Part shown: positions 15,274-23,740 of the stretch, piece by piece
Layout: each line of letters starts with the position of its first letter
Numbering within the stretch: the first letter of the stretch is position 1
Assembly (NCBI GenBank): GCA_029987395.1
Contig: DALTVX010000131.1
Coordinates: 1-34,285, forward strand
DNA length: 34,285 nucleotides
Source: Methanocorpusculum sp.
GTDB taxonomy: Archaea; Halobacteriota; Methanomicrobia; Methanomicrobiales; Methanocorpusculaceae
Reading direction: 5' to 3'
Notes under the pieces: generated by a model
What the model was told of the DNA's origin: nothing
The model's database searches: none
The model's input: only the letters and a program-made list of their open reading frames with translations
Position numbers and translations under genes: made by a program

Positions 15274-15702
15274 ATGTCAGTAACTGAAATCATCCGCTGC
15301 CACGGACATAAAAATATATTAGGACTTCATAAAAGCACGTTTGAGATCACTAAAGAGACCGAACTCTCACCAAAAGGTGACTGCATAATTGCCGTTGGAG
15401 CTGACAAGGGTGCCATAGATTTATCACCTGAATTTCGTCGGGCAATTTCAAATGAAACAGCGATCCTTCGAACAACGCTTACCTGCGGGGAACTTTCAGT
15501 TACGATCCTTTCCTATGGAGCATCCGGCATAACACTTACTCACCCCACTGACCTCGTGTGGAGGAGAAGTTGTTTTGTTTGTCCTAGGACCATAGCCGTC
15601 TATAGTGATCATACCGCCTCGCTGATTCCCCGCGAAATTATAACAGCTTTACAGAGTGGGGCAGAACTTACGGTGAATCTGACTGTTGAGGTACCTCAGT
15701 GA
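15274..15702 (+). CDS. DUF371 domain protein
   Basis: A 142-residue archaeal protein of the DUF371 family, function unknown. The conserved family start is visible as IRCHGHKNILGLHKSTFEIT, and SPKGDCIIAVGADKGAIDL follows. It is predicted to be a compact beta-rich fold, with no signal peptide or membrane segment. A GTTATATC element at about 15235-15242 lies about 35 nt before the ATG and would give a very short leader. The last 35 nt overlap the end of xseB on the other strand. Confidence 0.85.
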   Translation: MSVTEIIRCHGHKNILGLHKSTFEITKETELSPKGDCIIAVGADKGAIDLSPEFRRAISNETAILRTTLTCGELSVTILSYGASGITLTHPTDLVWRRSCFVCPRTIAVYSDHTASLIPREIITALQSGAELTVNLTVEVPQ

Positions 15703-15877
15703 TCGTGAGTTCTGCTTTTTGTAAAAATGTCTCACACTTTTGGATGAGTGCCATTCCTCTCTGATGAAGTTTCACCGCATCTTCGATTGCAGTGTTAGGG
15801 TCGTCTAGCTGTTTTGCGATCTCACGCAGTTCTGCGATCATATCTTCGTACGTTGGTTCGGTTTCTTTTTTGGTCAT
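15668..15877 (-). CDS. xseB: Exodeoxyribonuclease VII small subunit
   Basis: Small subunit that assembles on XseA to form the single-strand DNA exonuclease VII. The 69 residues form the expected two-helix hairpin: YEDMIAELREIAKQLDDPNTAIEDAVKLHQRGMALIQKC carries the family pattern of a first helix, the conserved turn before the second helix, and the coiled-coil heptads. The start overlaps the xseA stop by 4 nt, the usual coupling. The 3' end overlaps the convergent DUF371 gene by 35 nt. Confidence 0.93.
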   Translation of the reverse strand: MTKKETEPTYEDMIAELREIAKQLDDPNTAIEDAVKLHQRGMALIQKCETFLQKAELTITEVPQQSDSP

Positions 15878-17250
15878 TTGATACTCTCCACTATCGTTGT
15901 AACTTCTCCATCAACAAGTTTGAGATGGAGTTGATCACCTTTAGTGATCTTTTTCACGGATCGGACGATCGCCCCATTCCTCCAAACAAGCGCATATCCA
16001 CGCTCAAGTGGTTTGTAAGGATCTCGCCCGAGAATGATTTCTTTTTGTGCAAGGAATGCAAGTTGTGCATTCATGATTTTGTTTTTCGCACCTTTTTGAA
16101 TCGTCATCGACCACGATTTGCAAGCCTCATGTTCAACCACGATTCTTCTATGCATCGCTTGTCTGATTCTGTCATCGAAATCAGCTGTCTTCAGACGCAT
16201 CTGATCCAGTTTTCGGGTCAGACGATTTGGATCAACTCTGATTTTTAGGTCAGATATGTTTTTCTGTTCTGATGAAAGAAGCCAAACCACTCTGTCATGG
16301 ATGGACCTTCGATCTTTTTCGTGTTTTTCGAGAAGCACTGTACGGTCAGGAACCACCGTTTCGGCAGCCGCAGATGGAGTTGGGACCCTTCGGTCTGCGG
16401 CATAATCAGAAAGGGTCGTGTCAGTTTCATGGCCCACGGCGCTGATGATCGGAACGATCGAGTTTCGTATCGCGGTCACTACATCAGGATGATTAAAGAC
16501 GAATAGATCCTCAAAACTTCCGCCCCCTCGTGCAATGATAATGACATCAACTTTATTCTGCAGAGACTGGATCGCAGATACGATGCCTTTCTCAGCACCT
16601 TCCCCTTGAACAGACGTTCCTGCTAGCAGGATCGGCAGAGGAAATCGTCTGCTGATAACATTTATGATGTCCTGCAGGACCGAACCTGTTTTTGAGGTGA
16701 CAACTCCGATATTTCGTGGGAAAAACGGCAGATCACGAATCTCTGCCTGTGGTCTTGGGATGATACCCTTTCCTTCCAATTCTTTTCGCCATTGCTCCTT
16801 TAAAAGATAAAGACCGGCTTTACCAGAAAACGCGGGTTCCATTTTTTTGATGATGAACTGAATTCTTCCACCACTAGGATAAAAGTCGACAAGACCGGTT
16901 ACCTGGATCTGCATTCCGTCTTTTATCGAGAACGGGAGATTTTTCGCCGCATACTTCCACATCACACAGGAGATGGATGCTGAATTATCTCCATGCTCTG
17001 TCAGGGAAAAGTAGAGATGTCCTGATGCATTTGGGCGGTATCCGGTGATCTCGCCTCTGACAACTATGTTGGTGAGAAGTGGGCAGTCAACAACCTCGCG
17101 GATCCGTTTTGCAAGTTCAGATACGGTTAGTGTGGCATCTGAAATACCCAGAGTTGAGTTCTCTGTGATTGGGATAAGAAGTGACGGAGCTGACTCTTCG
17201 TTACAGAACGTGAGTGTTTTCTGCTGAACGGTCTTCTTCTTTCCTGCCAT
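15874..17250 (-). CDS. xseA: Exodeoxyribonuclease VII large subunit
   Basis: Catalytic subunit of exonuclease VII, which degrades single-stranded DNA from both ends into oligonucleotides. An N-terminal OB-fold (about residues 40-135, TLTVSELAKRIREVV onward) is followed by the catalytic domain with RGGGS (241-245), GHETDTTLSDYAADRRVPTPSAAAE (about 273-297) split by normal spacing, and the long coiled coil (about 300-410). The C-terminal segment LERGYALVWRNGAIV is also conserved. The first 38 residues, including KKKTVQQKTLTF, are an extension relative to many bacterial forms. ExoVII is mainly bacterial; in archaea it occurs patchily and was probably acquired. The start lies only 42 bp from the divergent isomerase gene. 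Confidence 0.95.
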   Translation of the reverse strand: MAGKKKTVQQKTLTFCNEESAPSLLIPITENSTLGISDATLTVSELAKRIREVVDCPLLTNIVVRGEITGYRPNASGHLYFSLTEHGDNSASISCVMWKYAAKNLPFSIKDGMQIQVTGLVDFYPSGGRIQFIIKKMEPAFSGKAGLYLLKEQWRKELEGKGIIPRPQAEIRDLPFFPRNIGVVTSKTGSVLQDIINVISRRFPLPILLAGTSVQGEGAEKGIVSAIQSLQNKVDVIIIARGGGSFEDLFVFNHPDVVTAIRNSIVPIISAVGHETDTTLSDYAADRRVPTPSAAAETVVPDRTVLLEKHEKDRRSIHDRVVWLLSSEQKNISDLKIRVDPNRLTRKLDQMRLKTADFDDRIRQAMHRRIVVEHEACKSWSMTIQKGAKNKIMNAQLAFLAQKEIILGRDPYKPLERGYALVWRNGAIVRSVKKITKGDQLHLKLVDGEVTTIVESIK

Positions 17251-17292
17251 AAAACATACATTTAGTTTCTGACATGAGAAATATAACGGTTA

Positions 17293-18135
17293 ATGATTAG
17301 ACTTGCCGCGTCTTCGATGTTCTTTCATGAATATGAACCTCAGGATATTTTTGCCGCAGTTGACCAAGCCGGAACCGATACGATCGAGTTCTGGATGGAA
17401 ACGCCGACCTTCTGGATGCGTGGGTCCCCTGCCTCAGAGCTTGTTGAACAGCTTCGCCATTTTTCGCACTTTTCTAAAATTGCCATGCATGCACCGGTCT
17501 TCGATCTGAACCCCTGCTCATTCAATCCAAGGATCGCGGATTTAACTGCTGAGTATACTCTGGAAACTATGGATATCCTTGAACAGCTTGGCGGAGGTGT
17601 TCTCACCATCCATCCTGGGAAACGCACATCAAAGCGTCCCTTCGGCCCGATAGATACCGAACGTTTTGTTCGCTACATTGAAAAAATTGGAAATGCTGCG
17701 TCAGGAAGTTCAGTCACCGTAGCTCTTGAAAATATGCCTCCTGCGGTAAATGCACACATGGTGACTGCAAAGGAACTTCGTGCTGTTTTAGATGAATATG
17801 CCTGGCTTTCGCTTACGTGGGACTATGCTCATGCTTGCTTAACGGACGATCCATTCTCCTTTCCTCGTGAATGTGGGGATAGGATCGTAAATATCCATAC
17901 GAGCAAAGGTTGTTTAAAATCAATGCATTCCCCTCTTGCCGGTACACAGGAAGCAGCCCATCTCAAATCTGTTCTTACCGAGATGAAGTACAACGGTCTG
18001 ATGACCTTTGAGCTTGAAGATTTGAGCATTGAACCGCATGAAAGTGTTCTTTGTCCTCTTCCATTATCTTACGAACAAAAGATAGAAATTCTTGCTCGTG
18101 AGGTCGCAGAGTTTTCATCTTGCCGATGTATTTAA
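17293..18135 (+). CDS. TIM-barrel sugar phosphate isomerase/epimerase-like protein
   Basis: Member of the AP endonuclease 2 / xylose isomerase-like barrel superfamily, 280 residues. Likely metal ligands are visible in order: His in the HPGK segment (about 107), Glu in ALENMPP (about 144), Asp/His in TWDYAHA (about 177-180), His in NIHTSKG (about 202), and Glu in TFELEDL (about 238). These motifs support a divalent-metal enzyme. Whether it acts on a sugar phosphate or on an abasic DNA site cannot be settled from sequence; the adjacent exonuclease VII genes make a DNA repair role worth considering, but they are on the opposite strand. No strong ribosome binding site precedes the ATG. Confidence 0.82.
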   Translation: MIRLAASSMFFHEYEPQDIFAAVDQAGTDTIEFWMETPTFWMRGSPASELVEQLRHFSHFSKIAMHAPVFDLNPCSFNPRIADLTAEYTLETMDILEQLGGGVLTIHPGKRTSKRPFGPIDTERFVRYIEKIGNAASGSSVTVALENMPPAVNAHMVTAKELRAVLDEYAWLSLTWDYAHACLTDDPFSFPRECGDRIVNIHTSKGCLKSMHSPLAGTQEAAHLKSVLTEMKYNGLMTFELEDLSIEPHESVLCPLPLSYEQKIEILAREVAEFSSCRCI

Positions 18136-18203
18136 GAAAACGCACGTTTAAACTAATATAGAGATTTTAACCAATGGCTGTTCCCAGGCATAATAATAGA
18201 TCT

Positions 18204-18217
18204 GCCGCATATGCGGC
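18204..18217. promoter_or_regulatory. Perfect 14-bp palindrome at the CNNM gene start
   Basis: GCCGCATATGCGGC is a perfect inverted repeat ending immediately before an in-frame GTG (18218) and 9 nt before the ATG (18227) of the CNNM/CorC gene. A TATA-like CTAATATAG near 18152-18160 would start transcription around 18180, which puts the palindrome in the leader. It could be an operator or a small hairpin over the initiation region. Confidence 0.4.
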
Positions 18218-18226
18218 GTGGACGTT

Positions 18227-19489
18227 ATGGTAGTTTATACAAACATAATTATTTTCATTATCTTGCTGATTGTTTCAGCATTTTTTTCAGCTTCTGAGGT
18301 GGCTCTTGTAGGTATAAATCGTGCCAAGGTCCGTTCCCTAGCTGATTCCGGAAAGAAGGGTCGGCGGCTTGAAAAATTAAAAAACAATCCAGATCATTTT
18401 CTGATCACAATCCTGATCGGCAATAATATAGCAAATGTAGGAGCCGCCGCTCTTGCAACTGCCGTTGCCCTGGAATTTTTCCAAAATAATGGAATTGCCA
18501 TTGCAACAGGAGTTGTCACTATCCTGCTGTTGATTTTTAGTGAGATCGGTCCAAAGACCTATGCTAACCGGAAACTCGAATTTGTAGCTTTACTTGTAGC
18601 AACGCCCATCTATTTCCTGACACTTCTCCTGTCACCATTCTTCTTTATTTATGATAAGCTTCGAAAGAATGACATCGCCCCGTCTGTGACGGAAGATGAG
18701 ATCCGTGAATGGATCGATGTTGGAGAGATGGAAGGAGCGATCGAAGAGGATGAGAAGGAGATGATCTACTCAGTTCTTCGATTCAATGACACAACTGCAA
18801 AAGAGATCATGACGCCTCGACCTGATGTTGCGGTGCTCGAGGATACTGTGACCCTTGAAGAGGCCGTTAGACATTTCAGAGAAACGGGTTTTTCCCGTGT
18901 ACCGGTGTATCATGAGAAAACCGATAATATTGTGGGAACACTTAACTTCAAGGACCTCTTCAATGCCTACTCGACTGATAACCGCAAAGCTTCTGTAAAA
19001 ACACTGATGCTTGATGTTTACTGCGTGCCGGAGTCAAAGAAGATCGATCTTCTTCTTCGCGAGCTTCAGGTACGCCGTGTCCATATGGCGATCATCTTGG
19101 ATGAGTTCGGCGGATTTTCCGGCGTCGTGACGTTTGAAGACATTCTTGAAGAGCTTGTTGGCGATATCATGGACGAATCTGACGGAGATGAGGTATCTGA
19201 TATCATTCAGGTCGGTGATGGATTATATATGGTGGATGCACAGGTTCGTGTTGCCCAGTTAAATGACCGATTTGATATCTCGCTTCCCGAAGATCCCGGA
19301 AATTATGAGACCATTGGGGGTCTGGTATTCTCTCAACTAGGTCACATCCCCCGACTTGGAGAGTCTATCCCACTCCAAGGAGAAAAAATAACTCTGGTCG
19401 TCACCAAAATGCGGGGGAGACAGATCCTTAAAATAAAAATGATCCTTCCTTTCGAAGAGTATGATGAGCAGGATATAAGCGGGGAATGA
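18227..19489 (+). CDS. CNNM/CorC-HlyC family transporter (DUF21-CBS-CBS)
   Basis: Membrane protein of the CNNM/CorC class, linked in characterised members to Mg2+ (or Co2+) efflux. Order of domains: DUF21/CNNM transmembrane region (about 1-145, starting IIIFIILLIVSAFFSASEVAL and including LIGNNIANV and FSEIGPKTYA), a linker with EEDEKEMIYSVLRF, a CBS pair (about 190-320, with MTPRPDV and DEFGGFSGVVTFEDILEELVGDI), and a C-terminal CorC/HlyC domain (about 330-410). I chose the ATG at 18227, but an in-frame GTG at 18218 directly after the palindrome would add three residues. No ribosome binding site is evident for either. Ion specificity is inference. Confidence 0.9.
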   Translation: MVVYTNIIIFIILLIVSAFFSASEVALVGINRAKVRSLADSGKKGRRLEKLKNNPDHFLITILIGNNIANVGAAALATAVALEFFQNNGIAIATGVVTILLLIFSEIGPKTYANRKLEFVALLVATPIYFLTLLLSPFFFIYDKLRKNDIAPSVTEDEIREWIDVGEMEGAIEEDEKEMIYSVLRFNDTTAKEIMTPRPDVAVLEDTVTLEEAVRHFRETGFSRVPVYHEKTDNIVGTLNFKDLFNAYSTDNRKASVKTLMLDVYCVPESKKIDLLLRELQVRRVHMAIILDEFGGFSGVVTFEDILEELVGDIMDESDGDEVSDIIQVGDGLYMVDAQVRVAQLNDRFDISLPEDPGNYETIGGLVFSQLGHIPRLGESIPLQGEKITLVVTKMRGRQILKIKMILPFEEYDEQDISGE

Positions 19490-19502
19490 TCCCTTTATTT
19501 TT

Positions 19503-20324
19503 TTAAAATCCTGCATACATTTTTTTCCACCTTTCCACGATCCTGTAACGGGGATTTGCTTTCAGGATAAGGTCTCCAATGACCTCTGGATCGTCGGGAA
19601 GATGATACGTGCACACAGATATTTTAGGTCCCTGGTTTCTAAGTACGTCTTGTGCTCCGGCAAGCATCCTTCGCTCAGACCCCTCAACATCTGCTTTTAT
19701 AAAATCAACGGTAAGAGAATTTTCGGTACAAAATTTATCGATCGTGGTCACAGGAACTGTCTCTAGTCTGCCTTTCTGATCCAAAACCATGGATGAACCG
19801 ATCAGCGTATCCATGAGGATCGTAAATGTTGCTTTGCCTGGTGTATCGCTCACTGCGTAAGGAACGACCGTCACGTTTTTGGCGATATCAGGATTCAGTT
19901 CAAGTGTTTTCTGAAGAATAACCCTCGCCTCATGGATCGGTTCGAATGCATAGACCTCGGCACCTCTGGATGCCGCAAGAATAGAAAAAACGCCAAAATT
20001 TGCGCCGCAGTCAAACACCACGTCACCGTCTTGTATTCTTACATTTTTCCACTCGTACGGTCCTTCGTCGATGTAATGATATCTTCCAAAAAGAGCAGGA
20101 TAGAGAATATCTCCTATCTCCATAGCATAATATGCTTCATCCCGGGTAGGATGCTTCTCATGGGAAAGAAGAGGAAGCCTGAGCCCTTCTATTTCAAGAC
20201 AGTCTTTTGAGCGATTATAGAACTTATCGAAAATCTTCTGATATTGGTGCCGATAAAAATCTTCGGTCCTATTGTTTTTTGTCAGTTGATAACGCAGAGA
20301 ATCAATAAACGGGATCTTAGACAT
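19503..20324 (-). CDS. FkbM family SAM-dependent methyltransferase
   Basis: A 273-residue Rossmann methyltransferase. The SAM-binding motif is DVVFDCGANFGVFSILAA (about 99-116), followed by the acidic loop AEVYAFEPI (about 121-129) and FIKADVEGSERRML, typical of FkbM proteins. Family members O-methylate sugars or natural products; in archaeal glycan clusters they may methylate surface glycans. The gene overlaps the preceding flippase-like gene by 8 nt (ATGTCTAA contains both start and stop), so the two are translationally coupled. Acceptor substrate unknown. Confidence 0.88.
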   Translation of the reverse strand: MSKIPFIDSLRYQLTKNNRTEDFYRHQYQKIFDKFYNRSKDCLEIEGLRLPLLSHEKHPTRDEAYYAMEIGDILYPALFGRYHYIDEGPYEWKNVRIQDGDVVFDCGANFGVFSILAASRGAEVYAFEPIHEARVILQKTLELNPDIAKNVTVVPYAVSDTPGKATFTILMDTLIGSSMVLDQKGRLETVPVTTIDKFCTENSLTVDFIKADVEGSERRMLAGAQDVLRNQGPKISVCTYHLPDDPEVIGDLILKANPRYRIVERWKKMYAGF

Positions 20325-21360
20325 CTTTGCACATCACTTTTTTGTTTGCCGCCTCTCGTTTAACAATCAGGAAACTGGCAATGAGTCCTATAATGATGTT
20401 TGAATAATAGAGTATCATTCGCTGAAGGACAACAAAAAGTCCGATAACTGAACTTGGGATGATCATGGAGTAAAACCCTGCATACGCAAGCTCCGCGATC
20501 CCTGAAGCCCCTGGGGTAAGTGGAACCATCATAATGACCGCGATGATCAACTGGAACACGATTGATAAAAGTACATTTGGCGGGTAACCGAGTCCCATCA
20601 AAATGATCGAGGCGACCGCATATTCGCATGCCCACAGTCCAAACGTTAGAGCAAATCCAACCAACAATCCCCATTTTGCCTTACCTGCAAAGAAACGGAA
20701 CGTATTGTAGAACTGGTCGACCCCCTCCACGATCTGTTCGGTAATCTTTTCGATCTTTTCGGCGTTCATTTTTTTCATGAATAGCCCCCCGATCTTCAAC
20801 GCGACTTTTTTAATAAAAGCAGGCTTTCGCATTATTATGACCAGGAGGATCAAAAGCCCGGTGAAAAAACCTGTGCCAAGCCATGCTGCGATGATCAGAC
20901 CTTCCGGAAGTTCACCATTACTGTAAACAAGGGAAAAGAGTGTCATAGCAAAGATCACTCCAAGGACCATGAGAACTGCCTCCATAAGTCTTTCGATCAG
21001 TACCACCGCAGTTGCATCTGCCAAAGGTACATCTGCCTTGTAGAGTTCATGGACCCGAACGGGTTCACCTCCTATCTGCGAGGGCGTGATGGCCGCTATA
21101 AGCTGTCCAGCACAGACCATGTTCAAAGAATGACGAAACGGCACTTTGTATCCCAAAGACCGACACATCACCAGGATCCGTGCGGCCCAAAAACCCATCG
21201 CAGCCATATGGATAATGAATGCAAGAAGAAGATAGAATGGATTCAGCTGCTGAATAGCAACGATCGTGTCCTCATTGAACGTCAAGATTATGACTATCAG
21301 GAGAACCGCGAGTGAGAGCCCAATAGAGAGCCAGAAGAATTTTTTCTGCTTTGAATCCAT
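20317..21360 (-). CDS. Flippase-like / LPG-synthase TM-domain protein (copy 2)
   Basis: Polytopic membrane protein of the UPF0104/YbhN-like family, which includes the transmembrane part of lysylphosphatidylglycerol synthase. I start at the ATG at 21360 (MDSKQKKF); an in-frame TTG at 21369 is less likely. Six to eight hydrophobic helices are visible, as is the conserved core RSLGYKVPF...ITPSQIGGEPVRVHEL and the helix ending MMVPLTPGASGIAEL. The upstream neighbour is a clear paralogue. Together with the FkbM gene this suggests handling of a lipid-linked glycan or polar lipid at the membrane. The exact function is unknown. Confidence 0.87.
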   Translation of the reverse strand: MDSKQKKFFWLSIGLSLAVLLIVIILTFNEDTIVAIQQLNPFYLLLAFIIHMAAMGFWAARILVMCRSLGYKVPFRHSLNMVCAGQLIAAITPSQIGGEPVRVHELYKADVPLADATAVVLIERLMEAVLMVLGVIFAMTLFSLVYSNGELPEGLIIAAWLGTGFFTGLLILLVIIMRKPAFIKKVALKIGGLFMKKMNAEKIEKITEQIVEGVDQFYNTFRFFAGKAKWGLLVGFALTFGLWACEYAVASIILMGLGYPPNVLLSIVFQLIIAVIMMVPLTPGASGIAELAYAGFYSMIIPSSVIGLFVVLQRMILYYSNIIIGLIASFLIVKREAANKKVMCKDV

Positions 21361-21396
21361 TATGTTCAATAACCGTTGATTGCTGAGAATTTATAT

Positions 21397-22440
21397 TTAG
21401 AGGTTTATTGGCTCCTTTTTCTGAACCTTTGCCTCACGACGGACGATGATCATGCTTGCAACAAAACCGATCACGAGGTTAAAGTAATACATGATCAGAC
21501 GCCACAAGAGAACAAACACACCTAGCAAGGCGGTTGGGATTATCAGGGCAAAGAATCCTGCCATGGAAACCTCGGCGACTCCGACCCCTCCTGGGGTGAG
21601 CGGGATCATCATGATCACCGTAATGAGGATCATGAAGATGAATGCGAGGAGGAAGTTTGGCGGCAGTCCAAGTCCGACCATGAGAACGGAGGCAATCATA
21701 TACTCGTTGACCCAGTAAAGTGCACTGAACACCATTCCGTAGAACATCCCAGTCTTTGATTTCCCAGTAAAGTGTCCGAGAGTTGCATAGAACCTCTCCA
21801 GATGAATGTCAATTTTTTTCTGATATTCCTTTACGACATCCTGCGATTTCTTCCGACTAAGCAGAAGAAGCAGTTTATTTACTACTTTATTTGCCCACAT
21901 CGGGTTTTTGGCAACGATCAGGAATAAGAGGAGAAGAGCCGCAAAGACAAAGGCCGCTATGTATGCGATCACCATGTAGGCTTCGGGGAAGTCAAGGTCT
22001 GCAAAGAACATACCGAGAAGAAACACGCTAATTACCGTTCCTGCTGCAAGTATGATCCCATCAAACACTCTTTCCATAATTACCACGGCAGTTGCTTCCC
22101 CGCCTGGAACATCGACTCGGGTGAGTTCGTATATTCTGACCGGCTCGCCCCCGATCTGTGATGGAGTGACCGATGCGAGAAACATATTAGAGCAAACCAG
22201 ATTGAATGAATGGAAAAACGGCACTTTGTAACCAAGCGATCTGCACATGAGCTTGATGCGAAGTGCCCAAAAGGCAAGGGATAAAATGTGCATGGCAAAT
22301 GCAAGAAAAATGATCCACGGATTACATTTCTGCAGTCCGTCAAGAGTCGAGGCATCAAAGGTAAGGATCAACATCACAAAGAGAACGGCAAAGCTGATTC
22401 CTAGAGAAATAAACAGCCATCTCTTTTGTGATTTTTCCAT
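21397..22440 (-). CDS. Flippase-like / LPG-synthase TM-domain protein (copy 1)
   Basis: A 347-residue polytopic protein of the same family as its downstream neighbour, sharing RSLGYKVPF, TPSQIGGEPVRIYEL and MMIPLTPGGVGVAE at matching positions, and a basic cytoplasmic C-terminus. It is the first gene of a leftward cassette: 36 nt later comes the second copy, then FkbM. A GAGGT just before the ATG is an unusually close ribosome binding site. A transport or lipid-modifying role is inferred from the family only. Confidence 0.87.
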   Translation of the reverse strand: MEKSQKRWLFISLGISFAVLFVMLILTFDASTLDGLQKCNPWIIFLAFAMHILSLAFWALRIKLMCRSLGYKVPFFHSFNLVCSNMFLASVTPSQIGGEPVRIYELTRVDVPGGEATAVVIMERVFDGIILAAGTVISVFLLGMFFADLDFPEAYMVIAYIAAFVFAALLLLFLIVAKNPMWANKVVNKLLLLLSRKKSQDVVKEYQKKIDIHLERFYATLGHFTGKSKTGMFYGMVFSALYWVNEYMIASVLMVGLGLPPNFLLAFIFMILITVIMMIPLTPGGVGVAEVSMAGFFALIIPTALLGVFVLLWRLIMYYFNLVIGFVASMIIVRREAKVQKKEPINL

Positions 22441-22576
22441 GGTACCTCAGATTATTGATTACACATAGGGTTGATTATGATATATGTTTTGTAGTTGGTT
22501 TTTGTTAACCTAGGGTCAAGTTCGTTTCATAAGGGGATATTTATTCAGACATGCAGGTGTAATAGATATACATATT

Positions 22577-23740
22577 ATGCGTATTTTGGTAATTGACCCT
22601 CGTTTTGGTGCCGCAGGCGACATGATTCTCGGCGCGTTGCTCAGCCTTGATGCAGATAAACAGTCCGTCCTTCGTTCAGTCGCCTCTGTATCCACGCCAG
22701 ATATTTCCATCGTGGACCGAGCAGGGATATCGGCGACGTATGTCAGAACCAATACGAAAAAAAGCACACGGACCCTTCATGACGTTCTCGATATTATCTC
22801 TAAAGCCGATGCATCCGAAGAGGCAAAAAAAATCGCAGATCGTGTTTTTACCAGGATCCATGATGCAGAGGCAAAAGTTCACAAGACCGATCATGTGCAT
22901 TTTCATGAAGTTGGGGCAGATGACGCGATTTCCGACATCCTCGGCTCGATCACGGCCTTCCTATCACTGAACGTGGATGCAGTTAACATTCTCCCGGTAT
23001 CTACTGGAATGGGGACCGTCTCTTGTTCGCATGGAATAATGCCAGTTCCCGCCCCGGCCACGACTGAGATCCTCAAGGCATCTGATCTTTCCGTATCCTT
23101 CGGCCAGTTTGAAGGTGAACTCTGCACTCCTACAGGAGCTGCCTTGCTCGCTACATTCCACGAGTTCTTTGGGACAGAAAATCGGGCCGGCAAACTTCTA
23201 TCTGCAGGATACGGCGCAGGGACCCGTGACCCTTCAGATCACCCGAATGTTCTCTTGGCCTATATCACAGACACCGATGATCAGGGATCATATGTTGATG
23301 TGCTGGAAACAAATCTCGACGACATCTCAGGAGAGCTTATTGCGTCCGTCCTTTCAACATTGATGGATGAAGGGGCACGTGACGCCTCGGTAATTCCGAT
23401 CGTCATGAAAAAAGGGAGACCGGGTCATCTTATCCGGGTCATCTCCCTCCCTGCTGATTCGGCTCGTCTATCGAAGATCCTTGCATGTGAGACCGGCAGT
23501 CTTGGAATACGCTGTACATCCATGACCCACCGATTCATCGCGGATCGCTCGATCTCAACAGAACATATCGTGATCAACAACGCCGTATATTCAGTTGACG
23601 TAAAGCATGCATCGATCGACGGCCATGTGTATTCCCGTAAAGCCGAGTTTGAGGATCTGCACACCATCGCCCATTCGGCCGGGATCCCTGTCAGAGATGT
23701 CAAACGTGTTGTTGAGGAGGACGCATGGAAGACGCCGTAA
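22577..23740 (+). CDS. larC: LarC-like nickel pincer cofactor biosynthesis protein
   Basis: LarC inserts nickel into the pyridinium dithiocarboxylate cofactor of lactate racemase (LarA) in a CTP-dependent reaction. The 387-residue product has the family start RILVIDPRFGAAGDMILGALL, the metal-rich segment HKTDHVHFHEVGADDAI, the block SCSHGIMPVPAPATTEIL, and the C-terminal nickel-handling domain (NLDDISGELIASVLS onward). In some bacteria the gene is split by a programmed frameshift; here it is a single frame. No larA, larB or larE homologue is in this window. The 3' end overlaps radB by 16 nt. A GATATTTATT TATA-like element lies near 22533-22542. Confidence 0.92.
   Translation: MRILVIDPRFGAAGDMILGALLSLDADKQSVLRSVASVSTPDISIVDRAGISATYVRTNTKKSTRTLHDVLDIISKADASEEAKKIADRVFTRIHDAEAKVHKTDHVHFHEVGADDAISDILGSITAFLSLNVDAVNILPVSTGMGTVSCSHGIMPVPAPATTEILKASDLSVSFGQFEGELCTPTGAALLATFHEFFGTENRAGKLLSAGYGAGTRDPSDHPNVLLAYITDTDDQGSYVDVLETNLDDISGELIASVLSTLMDEGARDASVIPIVMKKGRPGHLIRVISLPADSARLSKILACETGSLGIRCTSMTHRFIADRSISTEHIVINNAVYSVDVKHASIDGHVYSRKAEFEDLHTIAHSAGIPVRDVKRVVEEDAWKTP

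Noticed and set aside
17203..17235. PCNA-binding (PIP) motif in the XseA N-terminal extension, KKKTVQQKTLTF
   Set aside because: It resembles a PIP box in having Q-x-x-L, but the aromatic is one residue too early and the second aromatic is missing. I do not claim PCNA binding.
23425..23703. Minus-strand frame inside larC
   Set aside because: It is fully antisense to a conserved gene, with no family resemblance and no promoter or ribosome binding site.
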